The notes beneath the pieces are model-generated. The model had not been told where the DNA came from and did not search any database. It saw nothing but the letters and a program-made list of their open reading frames with translations. The position numbers were made by a program, and so were the translations under genes. This document shows, in pieces, positions 1-4,758 of a DNA stretch of 5,538 nt; position 1 is the first letter of the stretch; each line of letters starts with the position of its first letter. The DNA comes from an uncultured Clostridia bacterium. Its GTDB lineage: Bacteria; Bacillota; Clostridia; Oscillospirales; Oscillospiraceae. The DNA lies in the NCBI GenBank assembly GCA_947176425.1, contig CAMWQV010000179.1, forward strand, positions 1-5,538, written 5' to 3'.

Positions 1-276
1 ACACCGTTAGCCGACCTCGTCGTCCTTAAACCAATGGAGGCCGAGGAAACGACCAAAGGCGGCATTATCCTCACTTCCAGCGCAAAGGAAAAGCCCTCTG
101 TTGCAGAAGTCATTTCCGTAGGACCCGGCGGTATGGTAGACGGCAAGGAAGTCACTATGTCCGTAAAACCCGGCGATAAGGTCATTACCGATAAGTATTC
201 CGGCTCCAACGTCAAAATCGGCGACGACGAGTTCGTGATCGTCCGGCAGGGTGATATCCTGGCCATTGTAGAGTAA
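1..276 (+). CDS. groES: GroES co-chaperonin (10 kDa), 5'-truncated by window edge
   Basis: Co-chaperonin that caps the GroEL ring in the cytoplasm and closes the folding chamber. The reading frame is open from base 1 and begins TPLADLVVLKP, the N-terminal beta-strand of GroES. By comparison with the family only about 3 codons are missing, so the full protein would be about 94 residues, the usual length. The mobile loop that contacts GroEL lies at about bases 34-90 and contains the hydrophobic GGIIL element. The C-terminal ILAIVE is the conserved GroES ending. The ATG at base 34 is internal (a Met in LKPMEAEE), not the start. The stop is TAA at 274-276, 31 bases before groEL, as expected for a groESL operon. 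One oddity: the strongly conserved Arg of PLxDRV is Leu here. The promoter and any CIRCE/HrcA site lie outside the window. Confidence 0.96.
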   Translation, partial: TPLADLVVLKPMEAEETTKGGIILTSSAKEKPSVAEVISVGPGGMVDGKEVTMSVKPGDKVITDKYSGSNVKIGDDEFVIVRQGDILAIVE

Positions 277-307
277 GAACGATTTATAAATTGGAGGTTA
301 TGCTATT

Positions 308-1936
308 ATGTCCAAATTGATTAAGCGCGGCGAAGACGCCCGCAAAGCTCTTGAAACCGGCGTGAACCAGCTTGCCGATACCGTGAAAGTCACCCTCGGT
401 CCCAAAGGCCGGAACGTGGTGCTGGATAAGAAATACGGCGCGCCCCTCATTACCAACGACGGCGTGACCATCGCAAAAGAAATCGAACTGGATGATCCGT
501 TTGAGAACATGGGCGCACAGCTGGTGAAGGAAGTCTCCACCAAGACCAACGACGTGGCCGGTGACGGTACCACGACCGCAACGCTGCTGGCGCAGTCCAT
601 TATCGGCGAGGGCCTGAAGAATCTGGCCGCAGGCGCAAATCCCATTGTCATGAAAAAGGGTATTGCAAAGGCCGTGGACGCTGCTGTCGCTTCTATTCGT
701 GACGGTTCTCAGAAGGTCAACGGCACCGATGATATCGCCCGTGTAGGCACTGTCTCCTCCGGTGATGAAGTGATCGGCAAGCTGATTGCTGAGGCAATGG
801 AAAAAGTGTCCTCTGACGGCGTGATTACGATTGAGGAGTCCAAGACCTCCGAGACCTACAGTGAGGTTGTCGAAGGCATGATGTTCGACCGCGGCTATAT
901 CTCCCCCTACATGGCGACCGATATGGAAAAAATGGAAGCCGTTGTGGACGACGCTTTTATCCTCATTACCGATAAGAAAATCTCCGTCATCGCTGATATC
1001 CTCCCCCTGCTGGAGCAGCTGGTCCAGTCCGGCAAAAAGCTGGTCATTATTGCCGAGGACGTAGAGGGCGAGGCTCTCAGCACTCTGCTGGTCAACCGTC
1101 TGCGCGGCACCCTGAACGTGGTATGCGTCAAGGCGCCCGGCTTCGGCGACCGGCGGAAAGAAATGCTGCAGGATATCGCGATTCTTACCGGCGGTCAGGT
1201 TATCAGCGAAGAACTGGGCTATGAACTGAAAAACGCTGATTTCTCCATGCTGGGCAAAGCACGTCAGGTAAAGGTCACGAAGGAAAACACCATTATTGTT
1301 GACGGCGCAGGCAACAGCGACGAGATTAAGAACCGTGTTGCGCAGATCCGCAGTCAGATCGCCGTGACCACCTCCGACTACGATAAAGAGAAGCTGCAGG
1401 AGCGTTTGGCGAAGATGGCCGGCGGCGTGGCAGTTATCAAGGTCGGCGCCGCTACCGAGACCGAGATGAAAGAGAAGAAACTGCGCATTGAGGACGCTCT
1501 GAACGCGACCAAGGCTGCCGTAGAAGAAGGTATCGTCGCAGGCGGCGGCACAGTATATGTCAATGCGATTCCCGCGGTAGAGGCTCTGCTGAACGAGGTC
1601 GAGGGCGACGAGAAAACCGGCGTGCGCATTATCGCAAAGGCTCTGGAAGCTCCTACCCGTCAGATTGCTGCCAATGCCGGTCTGGACGGTTCCGTGGTGC
1701 TTGAGAACGTCAAGAAGGCCGATAAAGGCGTGGGCTTCGATGCCTACAAGGAAGAATATGTGGACATGATCAGCGCCGGTATCGTTGACCCCGCGAAAGT
1801 GACCCGCTCCGCTCTGGAGAACGCTGCGTCTGTGGCGGCGATGGTGCTGACCACCGAGTCCCTGGTGGCCGACAAGCCCGAACCTCCTGCGCCTCCTGCA
1901 CCGGGCGGCGATATGGGAATGGGCGGCATGTATTGA
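308..1936 (+). CDS. groEL: GroEL chaperonin (60 kDa, Hsp60)
   Basis: ATP-driven chaperonin forming a double heptameric ring that folds cytoplasmic proteins together with GroES. The 542 residues match the usual 540-548. The N-terminus SKLIKRGEDARKAL and the nucleotide-site residues are intact: TLGPKGRN at 29-36, DGVTIAKE around D51, GDGTTT at 85-90 and D396 in RIEDALNAT. The chaperonin signature AAVEEGIVAGGG is at 403-414. The apical domain occupies roughly 190-370, and the protein ends in a Pro- and then Gly/Met-rich tail (GGDMGMGGMY). The start is fixed by GGAGGT at 293-298, nine bases before the ATG. The stop TGA is followed immediately by an in-frame TAA. It is the second gene of the groES-groEL operon. 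All landmark residues are present, so it should be functional. The long - strand open frames over this gene are shadows. Confidence 0.99.
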   Translation: MSKLIKRGEDARKALETGVNQLADTVKVTLGPKGRNVVLDKKYGAPLITNDGVTIAKEIELDDPFENMGAQLVKEVSTKTNDVAGDGTTTATLLAQSIIGEGLKNLAAGANPIVMKKGIAKAVDAAVASIRDGSQKVNGTDDIARVGTVSSGDEVIGKLIAEAMEKVSSDGVITIEESKTSETYSEVVEGMMFDRGYISPYMATDMEKMEAVVDDAFILITDKKISVIADILPLLEQLVQSGKKLVIIAEDVEGEALSTLLVNRLRGTLNVVCVKAPGFGDRRKEMLQDIAILTGGQVISEELGYELKNADFSMLGKARQVKVTKENTIIVDGAGNSDEIKNRVAQIRSQIAVTTSDYDKEKLQERLAKMAGGVAVIKVGAATETEMKEKKLRIEDALNATKAAVEEGIVAGGGTVYVNAIPAVEALLNEVEGDEKTGVRIIAKALEAPTRQIAANAGLDGSVVLENVKKADKGVGFDAYKEEYVDMISAGIVDPAKVTRSALENAASVAAMVLTTESLVADKPEPPAPPAPGGDMGMGGMY

Positions 1937-2050
1937 TAAACCGAGTGAACAGCGATTTGGAATAGTGCAATAAAAAGCCCGCACTCACTATTAACCGAGT
2001 GGCCGTAAAACAGTATCAGGCAAAAAACTGAAAAGTTTGTGTTTTTAAGG

Positions 2051-2076
2051 AACGGCGTGGCTTCGGTCACGCCGTT
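2051..2076 (+). terminator. UUCG-capped hairpin downstream of groEL, possible terminator
   Basis: The arms AACGGCGTG (2051-2059) and CACGCCGTT (2068-2076) are perfect complements. Inside them a G.U pair and a C-G pair close a TTCG tetraloop (2062-2065), giving an 11-bp stem with an unusually stable loop. It lies 115 bases after the groEL stop. The bases after the stem (TCCCTTCTGG) are not a proper T tract, so termination is plausible but not shown. It could also be an mRNA 3'-end stabiliser or part of the palindrome cluster that continues to about 2168. Confidence 0.5.
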
Positions 2077-2132
2077 TCCCTTCTGGCGAGGGCGAAGGGT
2101 ACAGTCCCTTGTACGGAGCGCAGCGACGCAAA

Positions 2133-2160
2133 CGGCCCTGACTTTCGCAAGTCAGGGCCG
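2133..2160. repeat. 12-bp perfect inverted repeat between convergent groEL and GNAT genes
   Basis: CGGCCCTGACTT (2133-2144) and AAGTCAGGGCCG (2149-2160) are exact reverse complements around a four-base loop, TCGC. Neither side carries a T tract, so this is not a textbook intrinsic terminator. It may slow or block transcription from both converging genes. It may instead be one arm of a larger palindromic extragenic element: a short repeat (AAGGG/CCCTT, 2095-2110) and an outer pair GCGAGG/CCTCGC (2086-2091/2163-2168) surround it. Confidence 0.65.
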
Positions 2161-2217
2161 GGCCTCGCAGGGCGCACGCTACGGGATTTTCACCCTCCGA
2201 TAAACTGGAAGATACTG

Positions 2218-2685
2218 TTATTCTCTTACCATTCGTAAAAATGTACCTGTCCCTATCCCAGTTGTCAATTCATACTGTTCTCCGTCAACATGAAACCCTG
2301 CGTTTTTATAACACGTTACTGCTCTGATGTTCCAAGTACGCACTTCAAGATACAGCGGTTTTTCGGGATATAACCGTTTTGAAATGTGGTATGCCTCCTC
2401 CAACATCCTACGGCCATAATGTTTCCCACAAAGCACTGGATTGACCCCAACACCTATAAAAACTTCTGTATCTTTCTCTAAAATGTTCACAAATCCGACA
2501 AGCAAATCACCATCCAGAAAGGCAAAGTAGTTTTTCTCATGCTTGGGATTCATAAAACCTTGCTGCTGCACTTTCATTACATCATAAGACGGAAGATTGT
2601 ATAGTTTATACTCTCCAGCATAGTTCCAGCCACAAATCTGCCGTTTGTCATCTTCCGTCAAATTTCTATATTTCAGTTGATTCAT
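2218..2685 (-). CDS. GNAT-family N-acetyltransferase
   Basis: Predicted cytoplasmic enzyme that transfers an acetyl group from acetyl-CoA to an amino group. The substrate cannot be read from the sequence. The chosen start, at 2685, gives 155 residues, a normal single-GNAT length. GGGAGAGA lies about 10 bases upstream on the - strand as the ribosome binding site. The fold is visible: an early strand with KYRNLTEDD (5-13), FAFLDGDLLVGFVNI (54-68), then motif A with the acetyl-CoA pyrophosphate loop (VNPVLCGKHYGRRML, 81-95), then motif B (LYLEVRTWNIRAVTCYKNAGF, 111-131), whose N-x-x-A-x-x-x-Y-x-x-x-GF pattern is typical. A longer open frame runs to 2817, but the extra 44 residues are low-complexity upstream DNA without GNAT character. 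The gene is convergent to groEL. It is AT-richer than its neighbours (21/60 GC at 2461-2520 against 39/60 in groEL at 541-600), which suggests acquisition by transfer. Confidence 0.88.
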   Translation of the reverse strand: MNQLKYRNLTEDDKRQICGWNYAGEYKLYNLPSYDVMKVQQQGFMNPKHEKNYFAFLDGDLLVGFVNILEKDTEVFIGVGVNPVLCGKHYGRRMLEEAYHISKRLYPEKPLYLEVRTWNIRAVTCYKNAGFHVDGEQYELTTGIGTGTFLRMVRE

Positions 2686-2896
2686 GAATATCTGTCTCTC
2701 CCGCCAAATTTCGATTTGTTGAACTGCATCCATAGGAAATATAGCACAACTGCGGCCCGCATGCACTCGTACAGGGCTACGTGGTGGGGCAAACATCCGC
2801 AGCCTGCCGCAATTCATACTTTCATTCTTATAGTACCGTATTGGGGCAGAGATTGCAAGTGCCTACAGACAAAAATATGGCCCGAATACAGTCCGT
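2686..2896. other. Intergenic stretch upstream of the GNAT gene
   Basis: No gene is convincing here. The part at about 2750-2815 is GC-rich with short GC-palindromic bits (for example GCGGCCCGC at 2752-2760), in contrast to the AT-rich GNAT gene beside it. The + strand open frames crossing it have no recognisable protein character and no ribosome binding site that I can see. The only regulatory candidate is the - strand promoter listed at 2830-2858. If that is right, the GNAT mRNA has an untranslated leader of about 140 bases. Confidence 0.5.
2830..2858 (-). promoter_or_regulatory. Candidate sigma-70-type promoter for the GNAT gene
   Basis: On the - strand TTGCAA (2853-2858) and TACTAT (2830-2835) are separated by exactly 17 bases. 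Each hexamer matches 4 of 6 consensus positions. Direction and position suit the GNAT gene, but the match is modest and chance is possible in this AT-containing patch. The start point would be near 2823. Confidence 0.35.
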
Positions 2897-2933
2897 CATC
2901 CCCCGTTTCGCCATCTTGACAAAACGGGGGATG
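2897..2933. repeat. 12-bp perfect inverted repeat overlapping the antisense-RNA promoter
   Basis: CATCCCCCGTTT (2897-2908) and AAACGGGGGATG (2922-2933) are exact reverse complements around a 13-base loop that contains the -35 box (2916-2921) of the + strand promoter. The right arm fills most of the -35/-10 spacer. For the leftward toxin transcript this would be a strong 3' hairpin, a reasonable place for that mRNA to end, although no T tract follows. As DNA it could be an operator for a dimeric regulator. I cannot choose between these from sequence. Confidence 0.7.
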
Positions 2934-2944
2934 GTGCGTATAAT
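2916..2944 (+). promoter_or_regulatory. Exact-consensus sigma-70/sigma-A promoter of the antisense RNA
   Basis: TTGACA (2916-2921), a 17-base spacer and TATAAT (2939-2944) match the vegetative-promoter consensus at all 12 hexamer positions with ideal spacing. Transcription should start near 2951. No + strand gene with a ribosome binding site follows within the predicted short transcript, so the product is expected to be a small non-coding RNA. Such strength is expected of an antitoxin RNA that must stay in excess over its target. Confidence 0.88.
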
Positions 2945-2950
2945 AAAAAC

Positions 2951-3037
2951 AGAAGGGACGCTGCGACAAGCGGTTAGTCCTTAGTATTGAGTCGAAATGA
3001 CCGTCACCTTTGGACTGGAGGGCGGTCATTTCCTTTT
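2951..3037 (+). ncRNA. Antisense RNA, predicted antitoxin of the type I toxin at 3026-3130
   Basis: The predicted transcript is about 87 bases, bounded by the consensus promoter at 2916-2944 and the hairpin plus T-rich run ending at 3037. It folds into two stem-loops. The 5' one pairs about 2954-2959 with 2977-2982, plus GCT/AGC inside. The 3' one is the terminator hairpin 2994-3032. It is complementary to the last codons, the stop codon and the 3' untranslated part of the toxin gene on the opposite strand. This geometry, two converging transcripts overlapping at their 3' ends, is the arrangement known for txpA/RatA and bsrG/SR4 in Bacillus. The RNA itself is inferred. Its exact ends and its effect (translation block, RNase III decay) cannot be read from the DNA. 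Confidence 0.75.
2994..3037 (+). terminator. Intrinsic terminator of the antisense RNA
   Basis: GAAATGACCG (2994-3003) pairs perfectly with CGGTCATTTC (3023-3032), and CCT/AGG can pair inside the loop. CTTTT follows at 3033-3037. The T run is short but placed correctly for rightward termination. The right arm contains, on the other strand, the TGA stop of the toxin gene (3026-3028), so the same hairpin forms in the toxin mRNA around its stop codon. Confidence 0.72.
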
Positions 3038-3130
3038 GCCGCTGTGTCTGCCGATCTGGTAGAACAACGCGGCAATGCCGGTAAGCATGATAACAAGCTG
3101 ATACAGCTCACTATATGTAACTATAGCCAT
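3026..3130 (-). CDS. Holin-like small membrane toxin of a type I toxin-antitoxin system
   Basis: A 34-residue peptide, too short for routine ORF calling. It begins MAIVTYSELY, has one hydrophobic helix at about 9-26 (LYQLVIMLTGIAALFYQI) and ends in the basic tail GRHSGKRK. A short VTYSEL-type N-terminus, a single membrane span and a Lys/Arg tail are the pattern of the putative holin-like toxins of Firmicutes, related in design to TxpA and BsrG. The expected effect is membrane damage or envelope stress when the antisense RNA is lost. The start is the only in-frame ATG before the helix, and a TAA codon directly precedes it. I see no good Shine-Dalgarno upstream (GAGTTAAC is too distant), so translation may be weak or structurally controlled. 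Its mRNA runs leftward through the antisense-RNA region. The family call rests on pattern, not on a search. Confidence 0.75.
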   Translation of the reverse strand: MAIVTYSELYQLVIMLTGIAALFYQIGRHSGKRK

Positions 3131-3184
3131 TTATTCACAAAATGTTAACTCATTCAAATACCGTGCCGTCCGTGCGGGTATATC

Positions 3185-3213
3185 TTGACAAGCAAGGGTT
3201 CGTATATTAAAAT
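3185..3213 (+). promoter_or_regulatory. Sigma-70-type promoter of the aminotransferase gene
   Basis: TTGACA (3185-3190), 17 bases, then TAAAAT (3208-3213): 11 of 12 consensus positions with ideal spacing. Transcription would start near 3220, giving a leader of about 70 bases before the ATG at 3291. The leader holds a small hairpin, AATGTA/TACATT with a TTCG loop, at 3241-3256. Confidence 0.8.
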
Positions 3214-3232
3214 AAGGATTGATGGAGGGCAA
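3204..3232 (-). promoter_or_regulatory. Weak candidate promoter for the toxin mRNA
   Basis: On the - strand TTGCCC (3227-3232) and TAATAT (3204-3209) are 17 bases apart, each matching 4 of 6 consensus positions. The start point would be near 3197, giving a leader of about 65 bases before the toxin ATG. It overlaps the -10 region of the divergent aminotransferase promoter. It is the best candidate I found for the toxin, but it is weak. Confidence 0.25.
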
Positions 3233-3277
3233 AGGCTCTTAATGTATTCGTACATTGTGTGAAAAAAGAGGAAAAGT

Positions 3278-3283
3278 GGAGGT
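3278..3283 (+). promoter_or_regulatory. Ribosome binding site deciding the aminotransferase start
   Basis: GGAGGT stands seven bases before the ATG at 3291. This selects that ATG over an upstream in-frame TTG at 3255, which would add 12 residues not typical of the family and would place this site inside the gene. Confidence 0.85.
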
Positions 3284-3290
3284 ACAAACC

Positions 3291-4481
3291 ATGAAATTTT
3301 CCAGCAAAGCGCAAAAATGCGGACTTTCACCCATGCGGAAATTCCACCCTTATGCGGTAGCGGCGGAGGCGGCAGGCAAAAAGATATATCATCTGAACAT
3401 CGGCCAGCCAGATATCGAAACGCCGCCTCAGTATTTCGAGGCTGTCCGGAATTTTGAACAGCCGGTGCTGGAGTACGCGCCCTCTCCGGGTCTGCCTGTA
3501 CTCATTAACGCAGTCCAGAAATACTATGATAATCTGGATATGCACTTTGAAAAGGACGAAATCCTGATCACCACCGGCGGCAGTGAAGCTTTGCAAATCG
3601 CTTTCAACTGCATCCTGGATGACGGCGATGAAGTTCTGATCCCAGAACCGTTCTATCCCAACTACAACACGATGGTCAATACCTGCGGCGCAAAAATCCA
3701 TCCCATCTATACCTCCCCGGAGGAAGGATATCACTACGCCGACCGCGCCAAAGTAGAGGCTGAAATCAACGAACATACCCGCGCTATCGTCTGCACCAAC
3801 CCCGGCAACCCGACCGGCGCCGTGCTGACACCGGAAGAAATGCGGATGATGGTAGACATCGCCAAAGAGCATGACCTGTTTATTATCGGCGATGAAGCGT
3901 ACCGTGAGTTTGTATACGCGGGCGAACCGCTTCAGTCTATGGGCGAATTTGCCGACGCTGCCGAGAACGTGATCGTGATTGACACCGTTTCCAAACGTTT
4001 CTCCGCCTGCGGCGCAAGAATTGGCTGCCTGCTCACCAGAAATAAAGAACTGCTGAGCCAGGCGATCAAATTCTGTCAGGCGCGTCTGTCTGTGGCCACG
4101 CTGGATCAGATCGCTTCCGCCGCGCTGTATGATGTGGGACCGGAATATTTCGCAGCGGTCCGGGAGGAGTATAAGCTGCGCCGGGATACCGTCGTGGCAA
4201 AGCTGAAAGAGATTCCCGGCGTGATCTGCAAATGTCCCAAAGGCGCGTTCTATCTCATGGCCGCGCTGCCGGTGGATGACGCGGATAAGTTCCAGAAGTG
4301 GCTGCTGACCGATTTCGATGACAACGGCGATACGGTCATGTTTGCTCCCGGCGCTCCGTTCTACAGCACGCCGGGCAAGGGCGTGAATGAAATCCGCATC
4401 GCCTACGTCCTCAAACAGAAGGATTTGGAACGTGCGATGGATCTTTTGGCAAAAGGCATCGCCGCTTACAATAACCGCTGA
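3291..4481 (+). CDS. Class I/II PLP-dependent aminotransferase (aspartate aminotransferase family)
   Basis: Cytoplasmic enzyme that moves an amino group between an amino acid and a 2-oxo acid using pyridoxal phosphate. The 396 residues match the usual length of fold-type I aminotransferases. Landmarks run in order: N-terminal substrate loop GQPDIETP (38-45), cofactor-phosphate segment TTGGSEAL (94-101), NPGNPTG (170-176) with the Asn that touches the cofactor ring, D201 and Y204 in GDEAYREF, the Schiff-base lysine K235 in DTVSKRFSACGARIG (231-245) with R243, and the C-terminal R369 in NEIRIAYV, which holds the substrate carboxylate. All catalytic residues are present. The amino-acid specificity (Asp, aromatic, Ala or other) cannot be decided from motifs, so no symbol is given. 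It appears monocistronic, with its own promoter at 3185-3213 and a hairpin at 4495-4520 after the stop. Confidence 0.95.
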   Translation: MKFSSKAQKCGLSPMRKFHPYAVAAEAAGKKIYHLNIGQPDIETPPQYFEAVRNFEQPVLEYAPSPGLPVLINAVQKYYDNLDMHFEKDEILITTGGSEALQIAFNCILDDGDEVLIPEPFYPNYNTMVNTCGAKIHPIYTSPEEGYHYADRAKVEAEINEHTRAIVCTNPGNPTGAVLTPEEMRMMVDIAKEHDLFIIGDEAYREFVYAGEPLQSMGEFADAAENVIVIDTVSKRFSACGARIGCLLTRNKELLSQAIKFCQARLSVATLDQIASAALYDVGPEYFAAVREEYKLRRDTVVAKLKEIPGVICKCPKGAFYLMAALPVDDADKFQKWLLTDFDDNGDTVMFAPGAPFYSTPGKGVNEIRIAYVLKQKDLERAMDLLAKGIAAYNNR

Positions 4482-4494
4482 ACGTAACCGGACA

Positions 4495-4528
4495 GGGAGG
4501 CCGTCCGTGGGCGGTCTCCCGGACTTTT
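4495..4528 (+). terminator. Probable intrinsic terminator after the aminotransferase gene
   Basis: GGGAGGCCG (4495-4503) pairs with CGGTCTCCC (4512-4520), nine pairs with one G.U, around an eight-base loop. GGAC then TTTT (4525-4528) follows, with a second run of five T at 4534-4538. It lies 13 bases after the stop codon and ahead of the tRNA promoter. The four-base gap between stem and T run makes it slightly imperfect. Confidence 0.68.
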
Positions 4529-4584
4529 GGGTATTTTTCTACAACTTCCACACAAAAAGACAAAAAATTTCTTTCACTTTGTAT

Positions 4585-4612
4585 TTGACAGAACGCTGAA
4601 AATATGTATAAT
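4585..4612 (+). promoter_or_regulatory. Consensus promoter of the tRNA-Pro gene
   Basis: TTGACA (4585-4590) and TATAAT (4607-4612) both match consensus exactly, with a 16-base spacer. The start point falls near 4619, leaving only a few leader bases before the mature tRNA 5' end at 4626. Such strength is usual for stable RNA genes. It may also be the only visible promoter for glyS further downstream. Confidence 0.87.
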
Positions 4613-4625
4613 AGAGGATGCACAT

Positions 4626-4701
4626 CGGGGTGTTGCGCAGTTGGTAGCGCGCCTGCTTTGGGAGCAGGAGGCCCGGGGTTCGAGTCCCCGCACTCCGACC
4701 A
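4626..4701 (+). tRNA. tRNA-Pro (anticodon UGG), CCA encoded
   Basis: A complete 76-base cloverleaf can be drawn. The acceptor CGGGGTG (4626-4632) pairs with CACTCCG (4691-4697) with one G.U. The D stem is GCGC/GCGC (4635-4638, 4647-4650). The anticodon stem CCTGC/GCAGG (4652-4656, 4664-4668) carries the loop TTTGGGA, with anticodon TGG at 4659-4661. The variable loop has five bases, and the T arm is CGGGG-TTCGAGT-CCCCG (4674-4690). Discriminator A4698 and an encoded CCA (4699-4701) follow. C1-G72 with A73 and the TGG anticodon identify bacterial tRNA-Pro, which reads CCA/CCG and, through wobble modification, other Pro codons. Confidence 0.97.
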
Positions 4702-4706
4702 GTCAG

Positions 4707-4758
4707 ACTGACAGATCCAGAAGCCCGGATATACGGTTTCGGGATTTGTCAGTTTTTT
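4707..4758 (+). terminator. Intrinsic terminator between tRNA-Pro and glyS
   Basis: ACTGACAGATCC (4707-4718) pairs with GGATTTGTCAGT (4742-4753), twelve pairs with one G.U, enclosing a smaller stem (about GAAGCC/GGTTTC), followed by T to 4758. It starts five bases after the tRNA CCA end, so it should finish the tRNA transcript. Because no separate glyS promoter is apparent between it and the glyS start, it may also act as a leaky or regulated barrier ahead of glyS. Confidence 0.85.

Noticed and set aside
284..1984. 566-residue open frame on the - strand across groEL
   Set aside because: It is the antisense shadow of a complete, clearly recognisable groEL. The translation is His/Gly/Leu-rich with no family resemblance, a known result of GC-rich codon use in the sense gene.
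1939..2001. Direct repeat AACCGAGTG (1939-1947 and 1993-2001) and a weak AATAGTG/CACTATT hairpin (1961-1992)
   Set aside because: Short and AT-rich, with an 18-base loop and no T tract. Within chance expectation, so not annotated as a terminator or attachment site.
2018..2046. A-rich/T-rich segment with a GAAA loop that might be the groEL terminator
   Set aside because: Only about five A/T-dominated pairs form before mismatches, so it is too weak to claim. The UUCG hairpin just downstream is a better candidate.
2686..2817. N-terminal extension of the GNAT protein by 44 residues
   Set aside because: The extension has no GNAT character, and the internal ATG at 2685 has a well-placed GGGAGAGA. 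It crosses the GC-rich intergenic patch.
2677..2984. Two overlapping + strand frames of 80 and 67 codons
   Set aside because: No recognisable domain, one overlaps the GNAT start on the other strand, and they cross the consensus promoter and inverted repeat. Most likely chance frames.
2814..3029. 71-residue - strand frame across the antisense-RNA region
   Set aside because: It uses a different frame from the toxin, runs through the promoter and both hairpins, and has no protein features. It is chance coding in the toxin 3' region.
3255..3290. TTG start adding 12 residues to the aminotransferase
   Set aside because: The GGAGGT at 3278-3283 is correctly placed for the ATG at 3291 and would fall inside the gene if the TTG were used.
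3327..3872. 181-residue - strand open frame within the aminotransferase gene
   Set aside because: Fully contained in a convincing aminotransferase CDS, with no recognisable protein features. Treated as a shadow frame.
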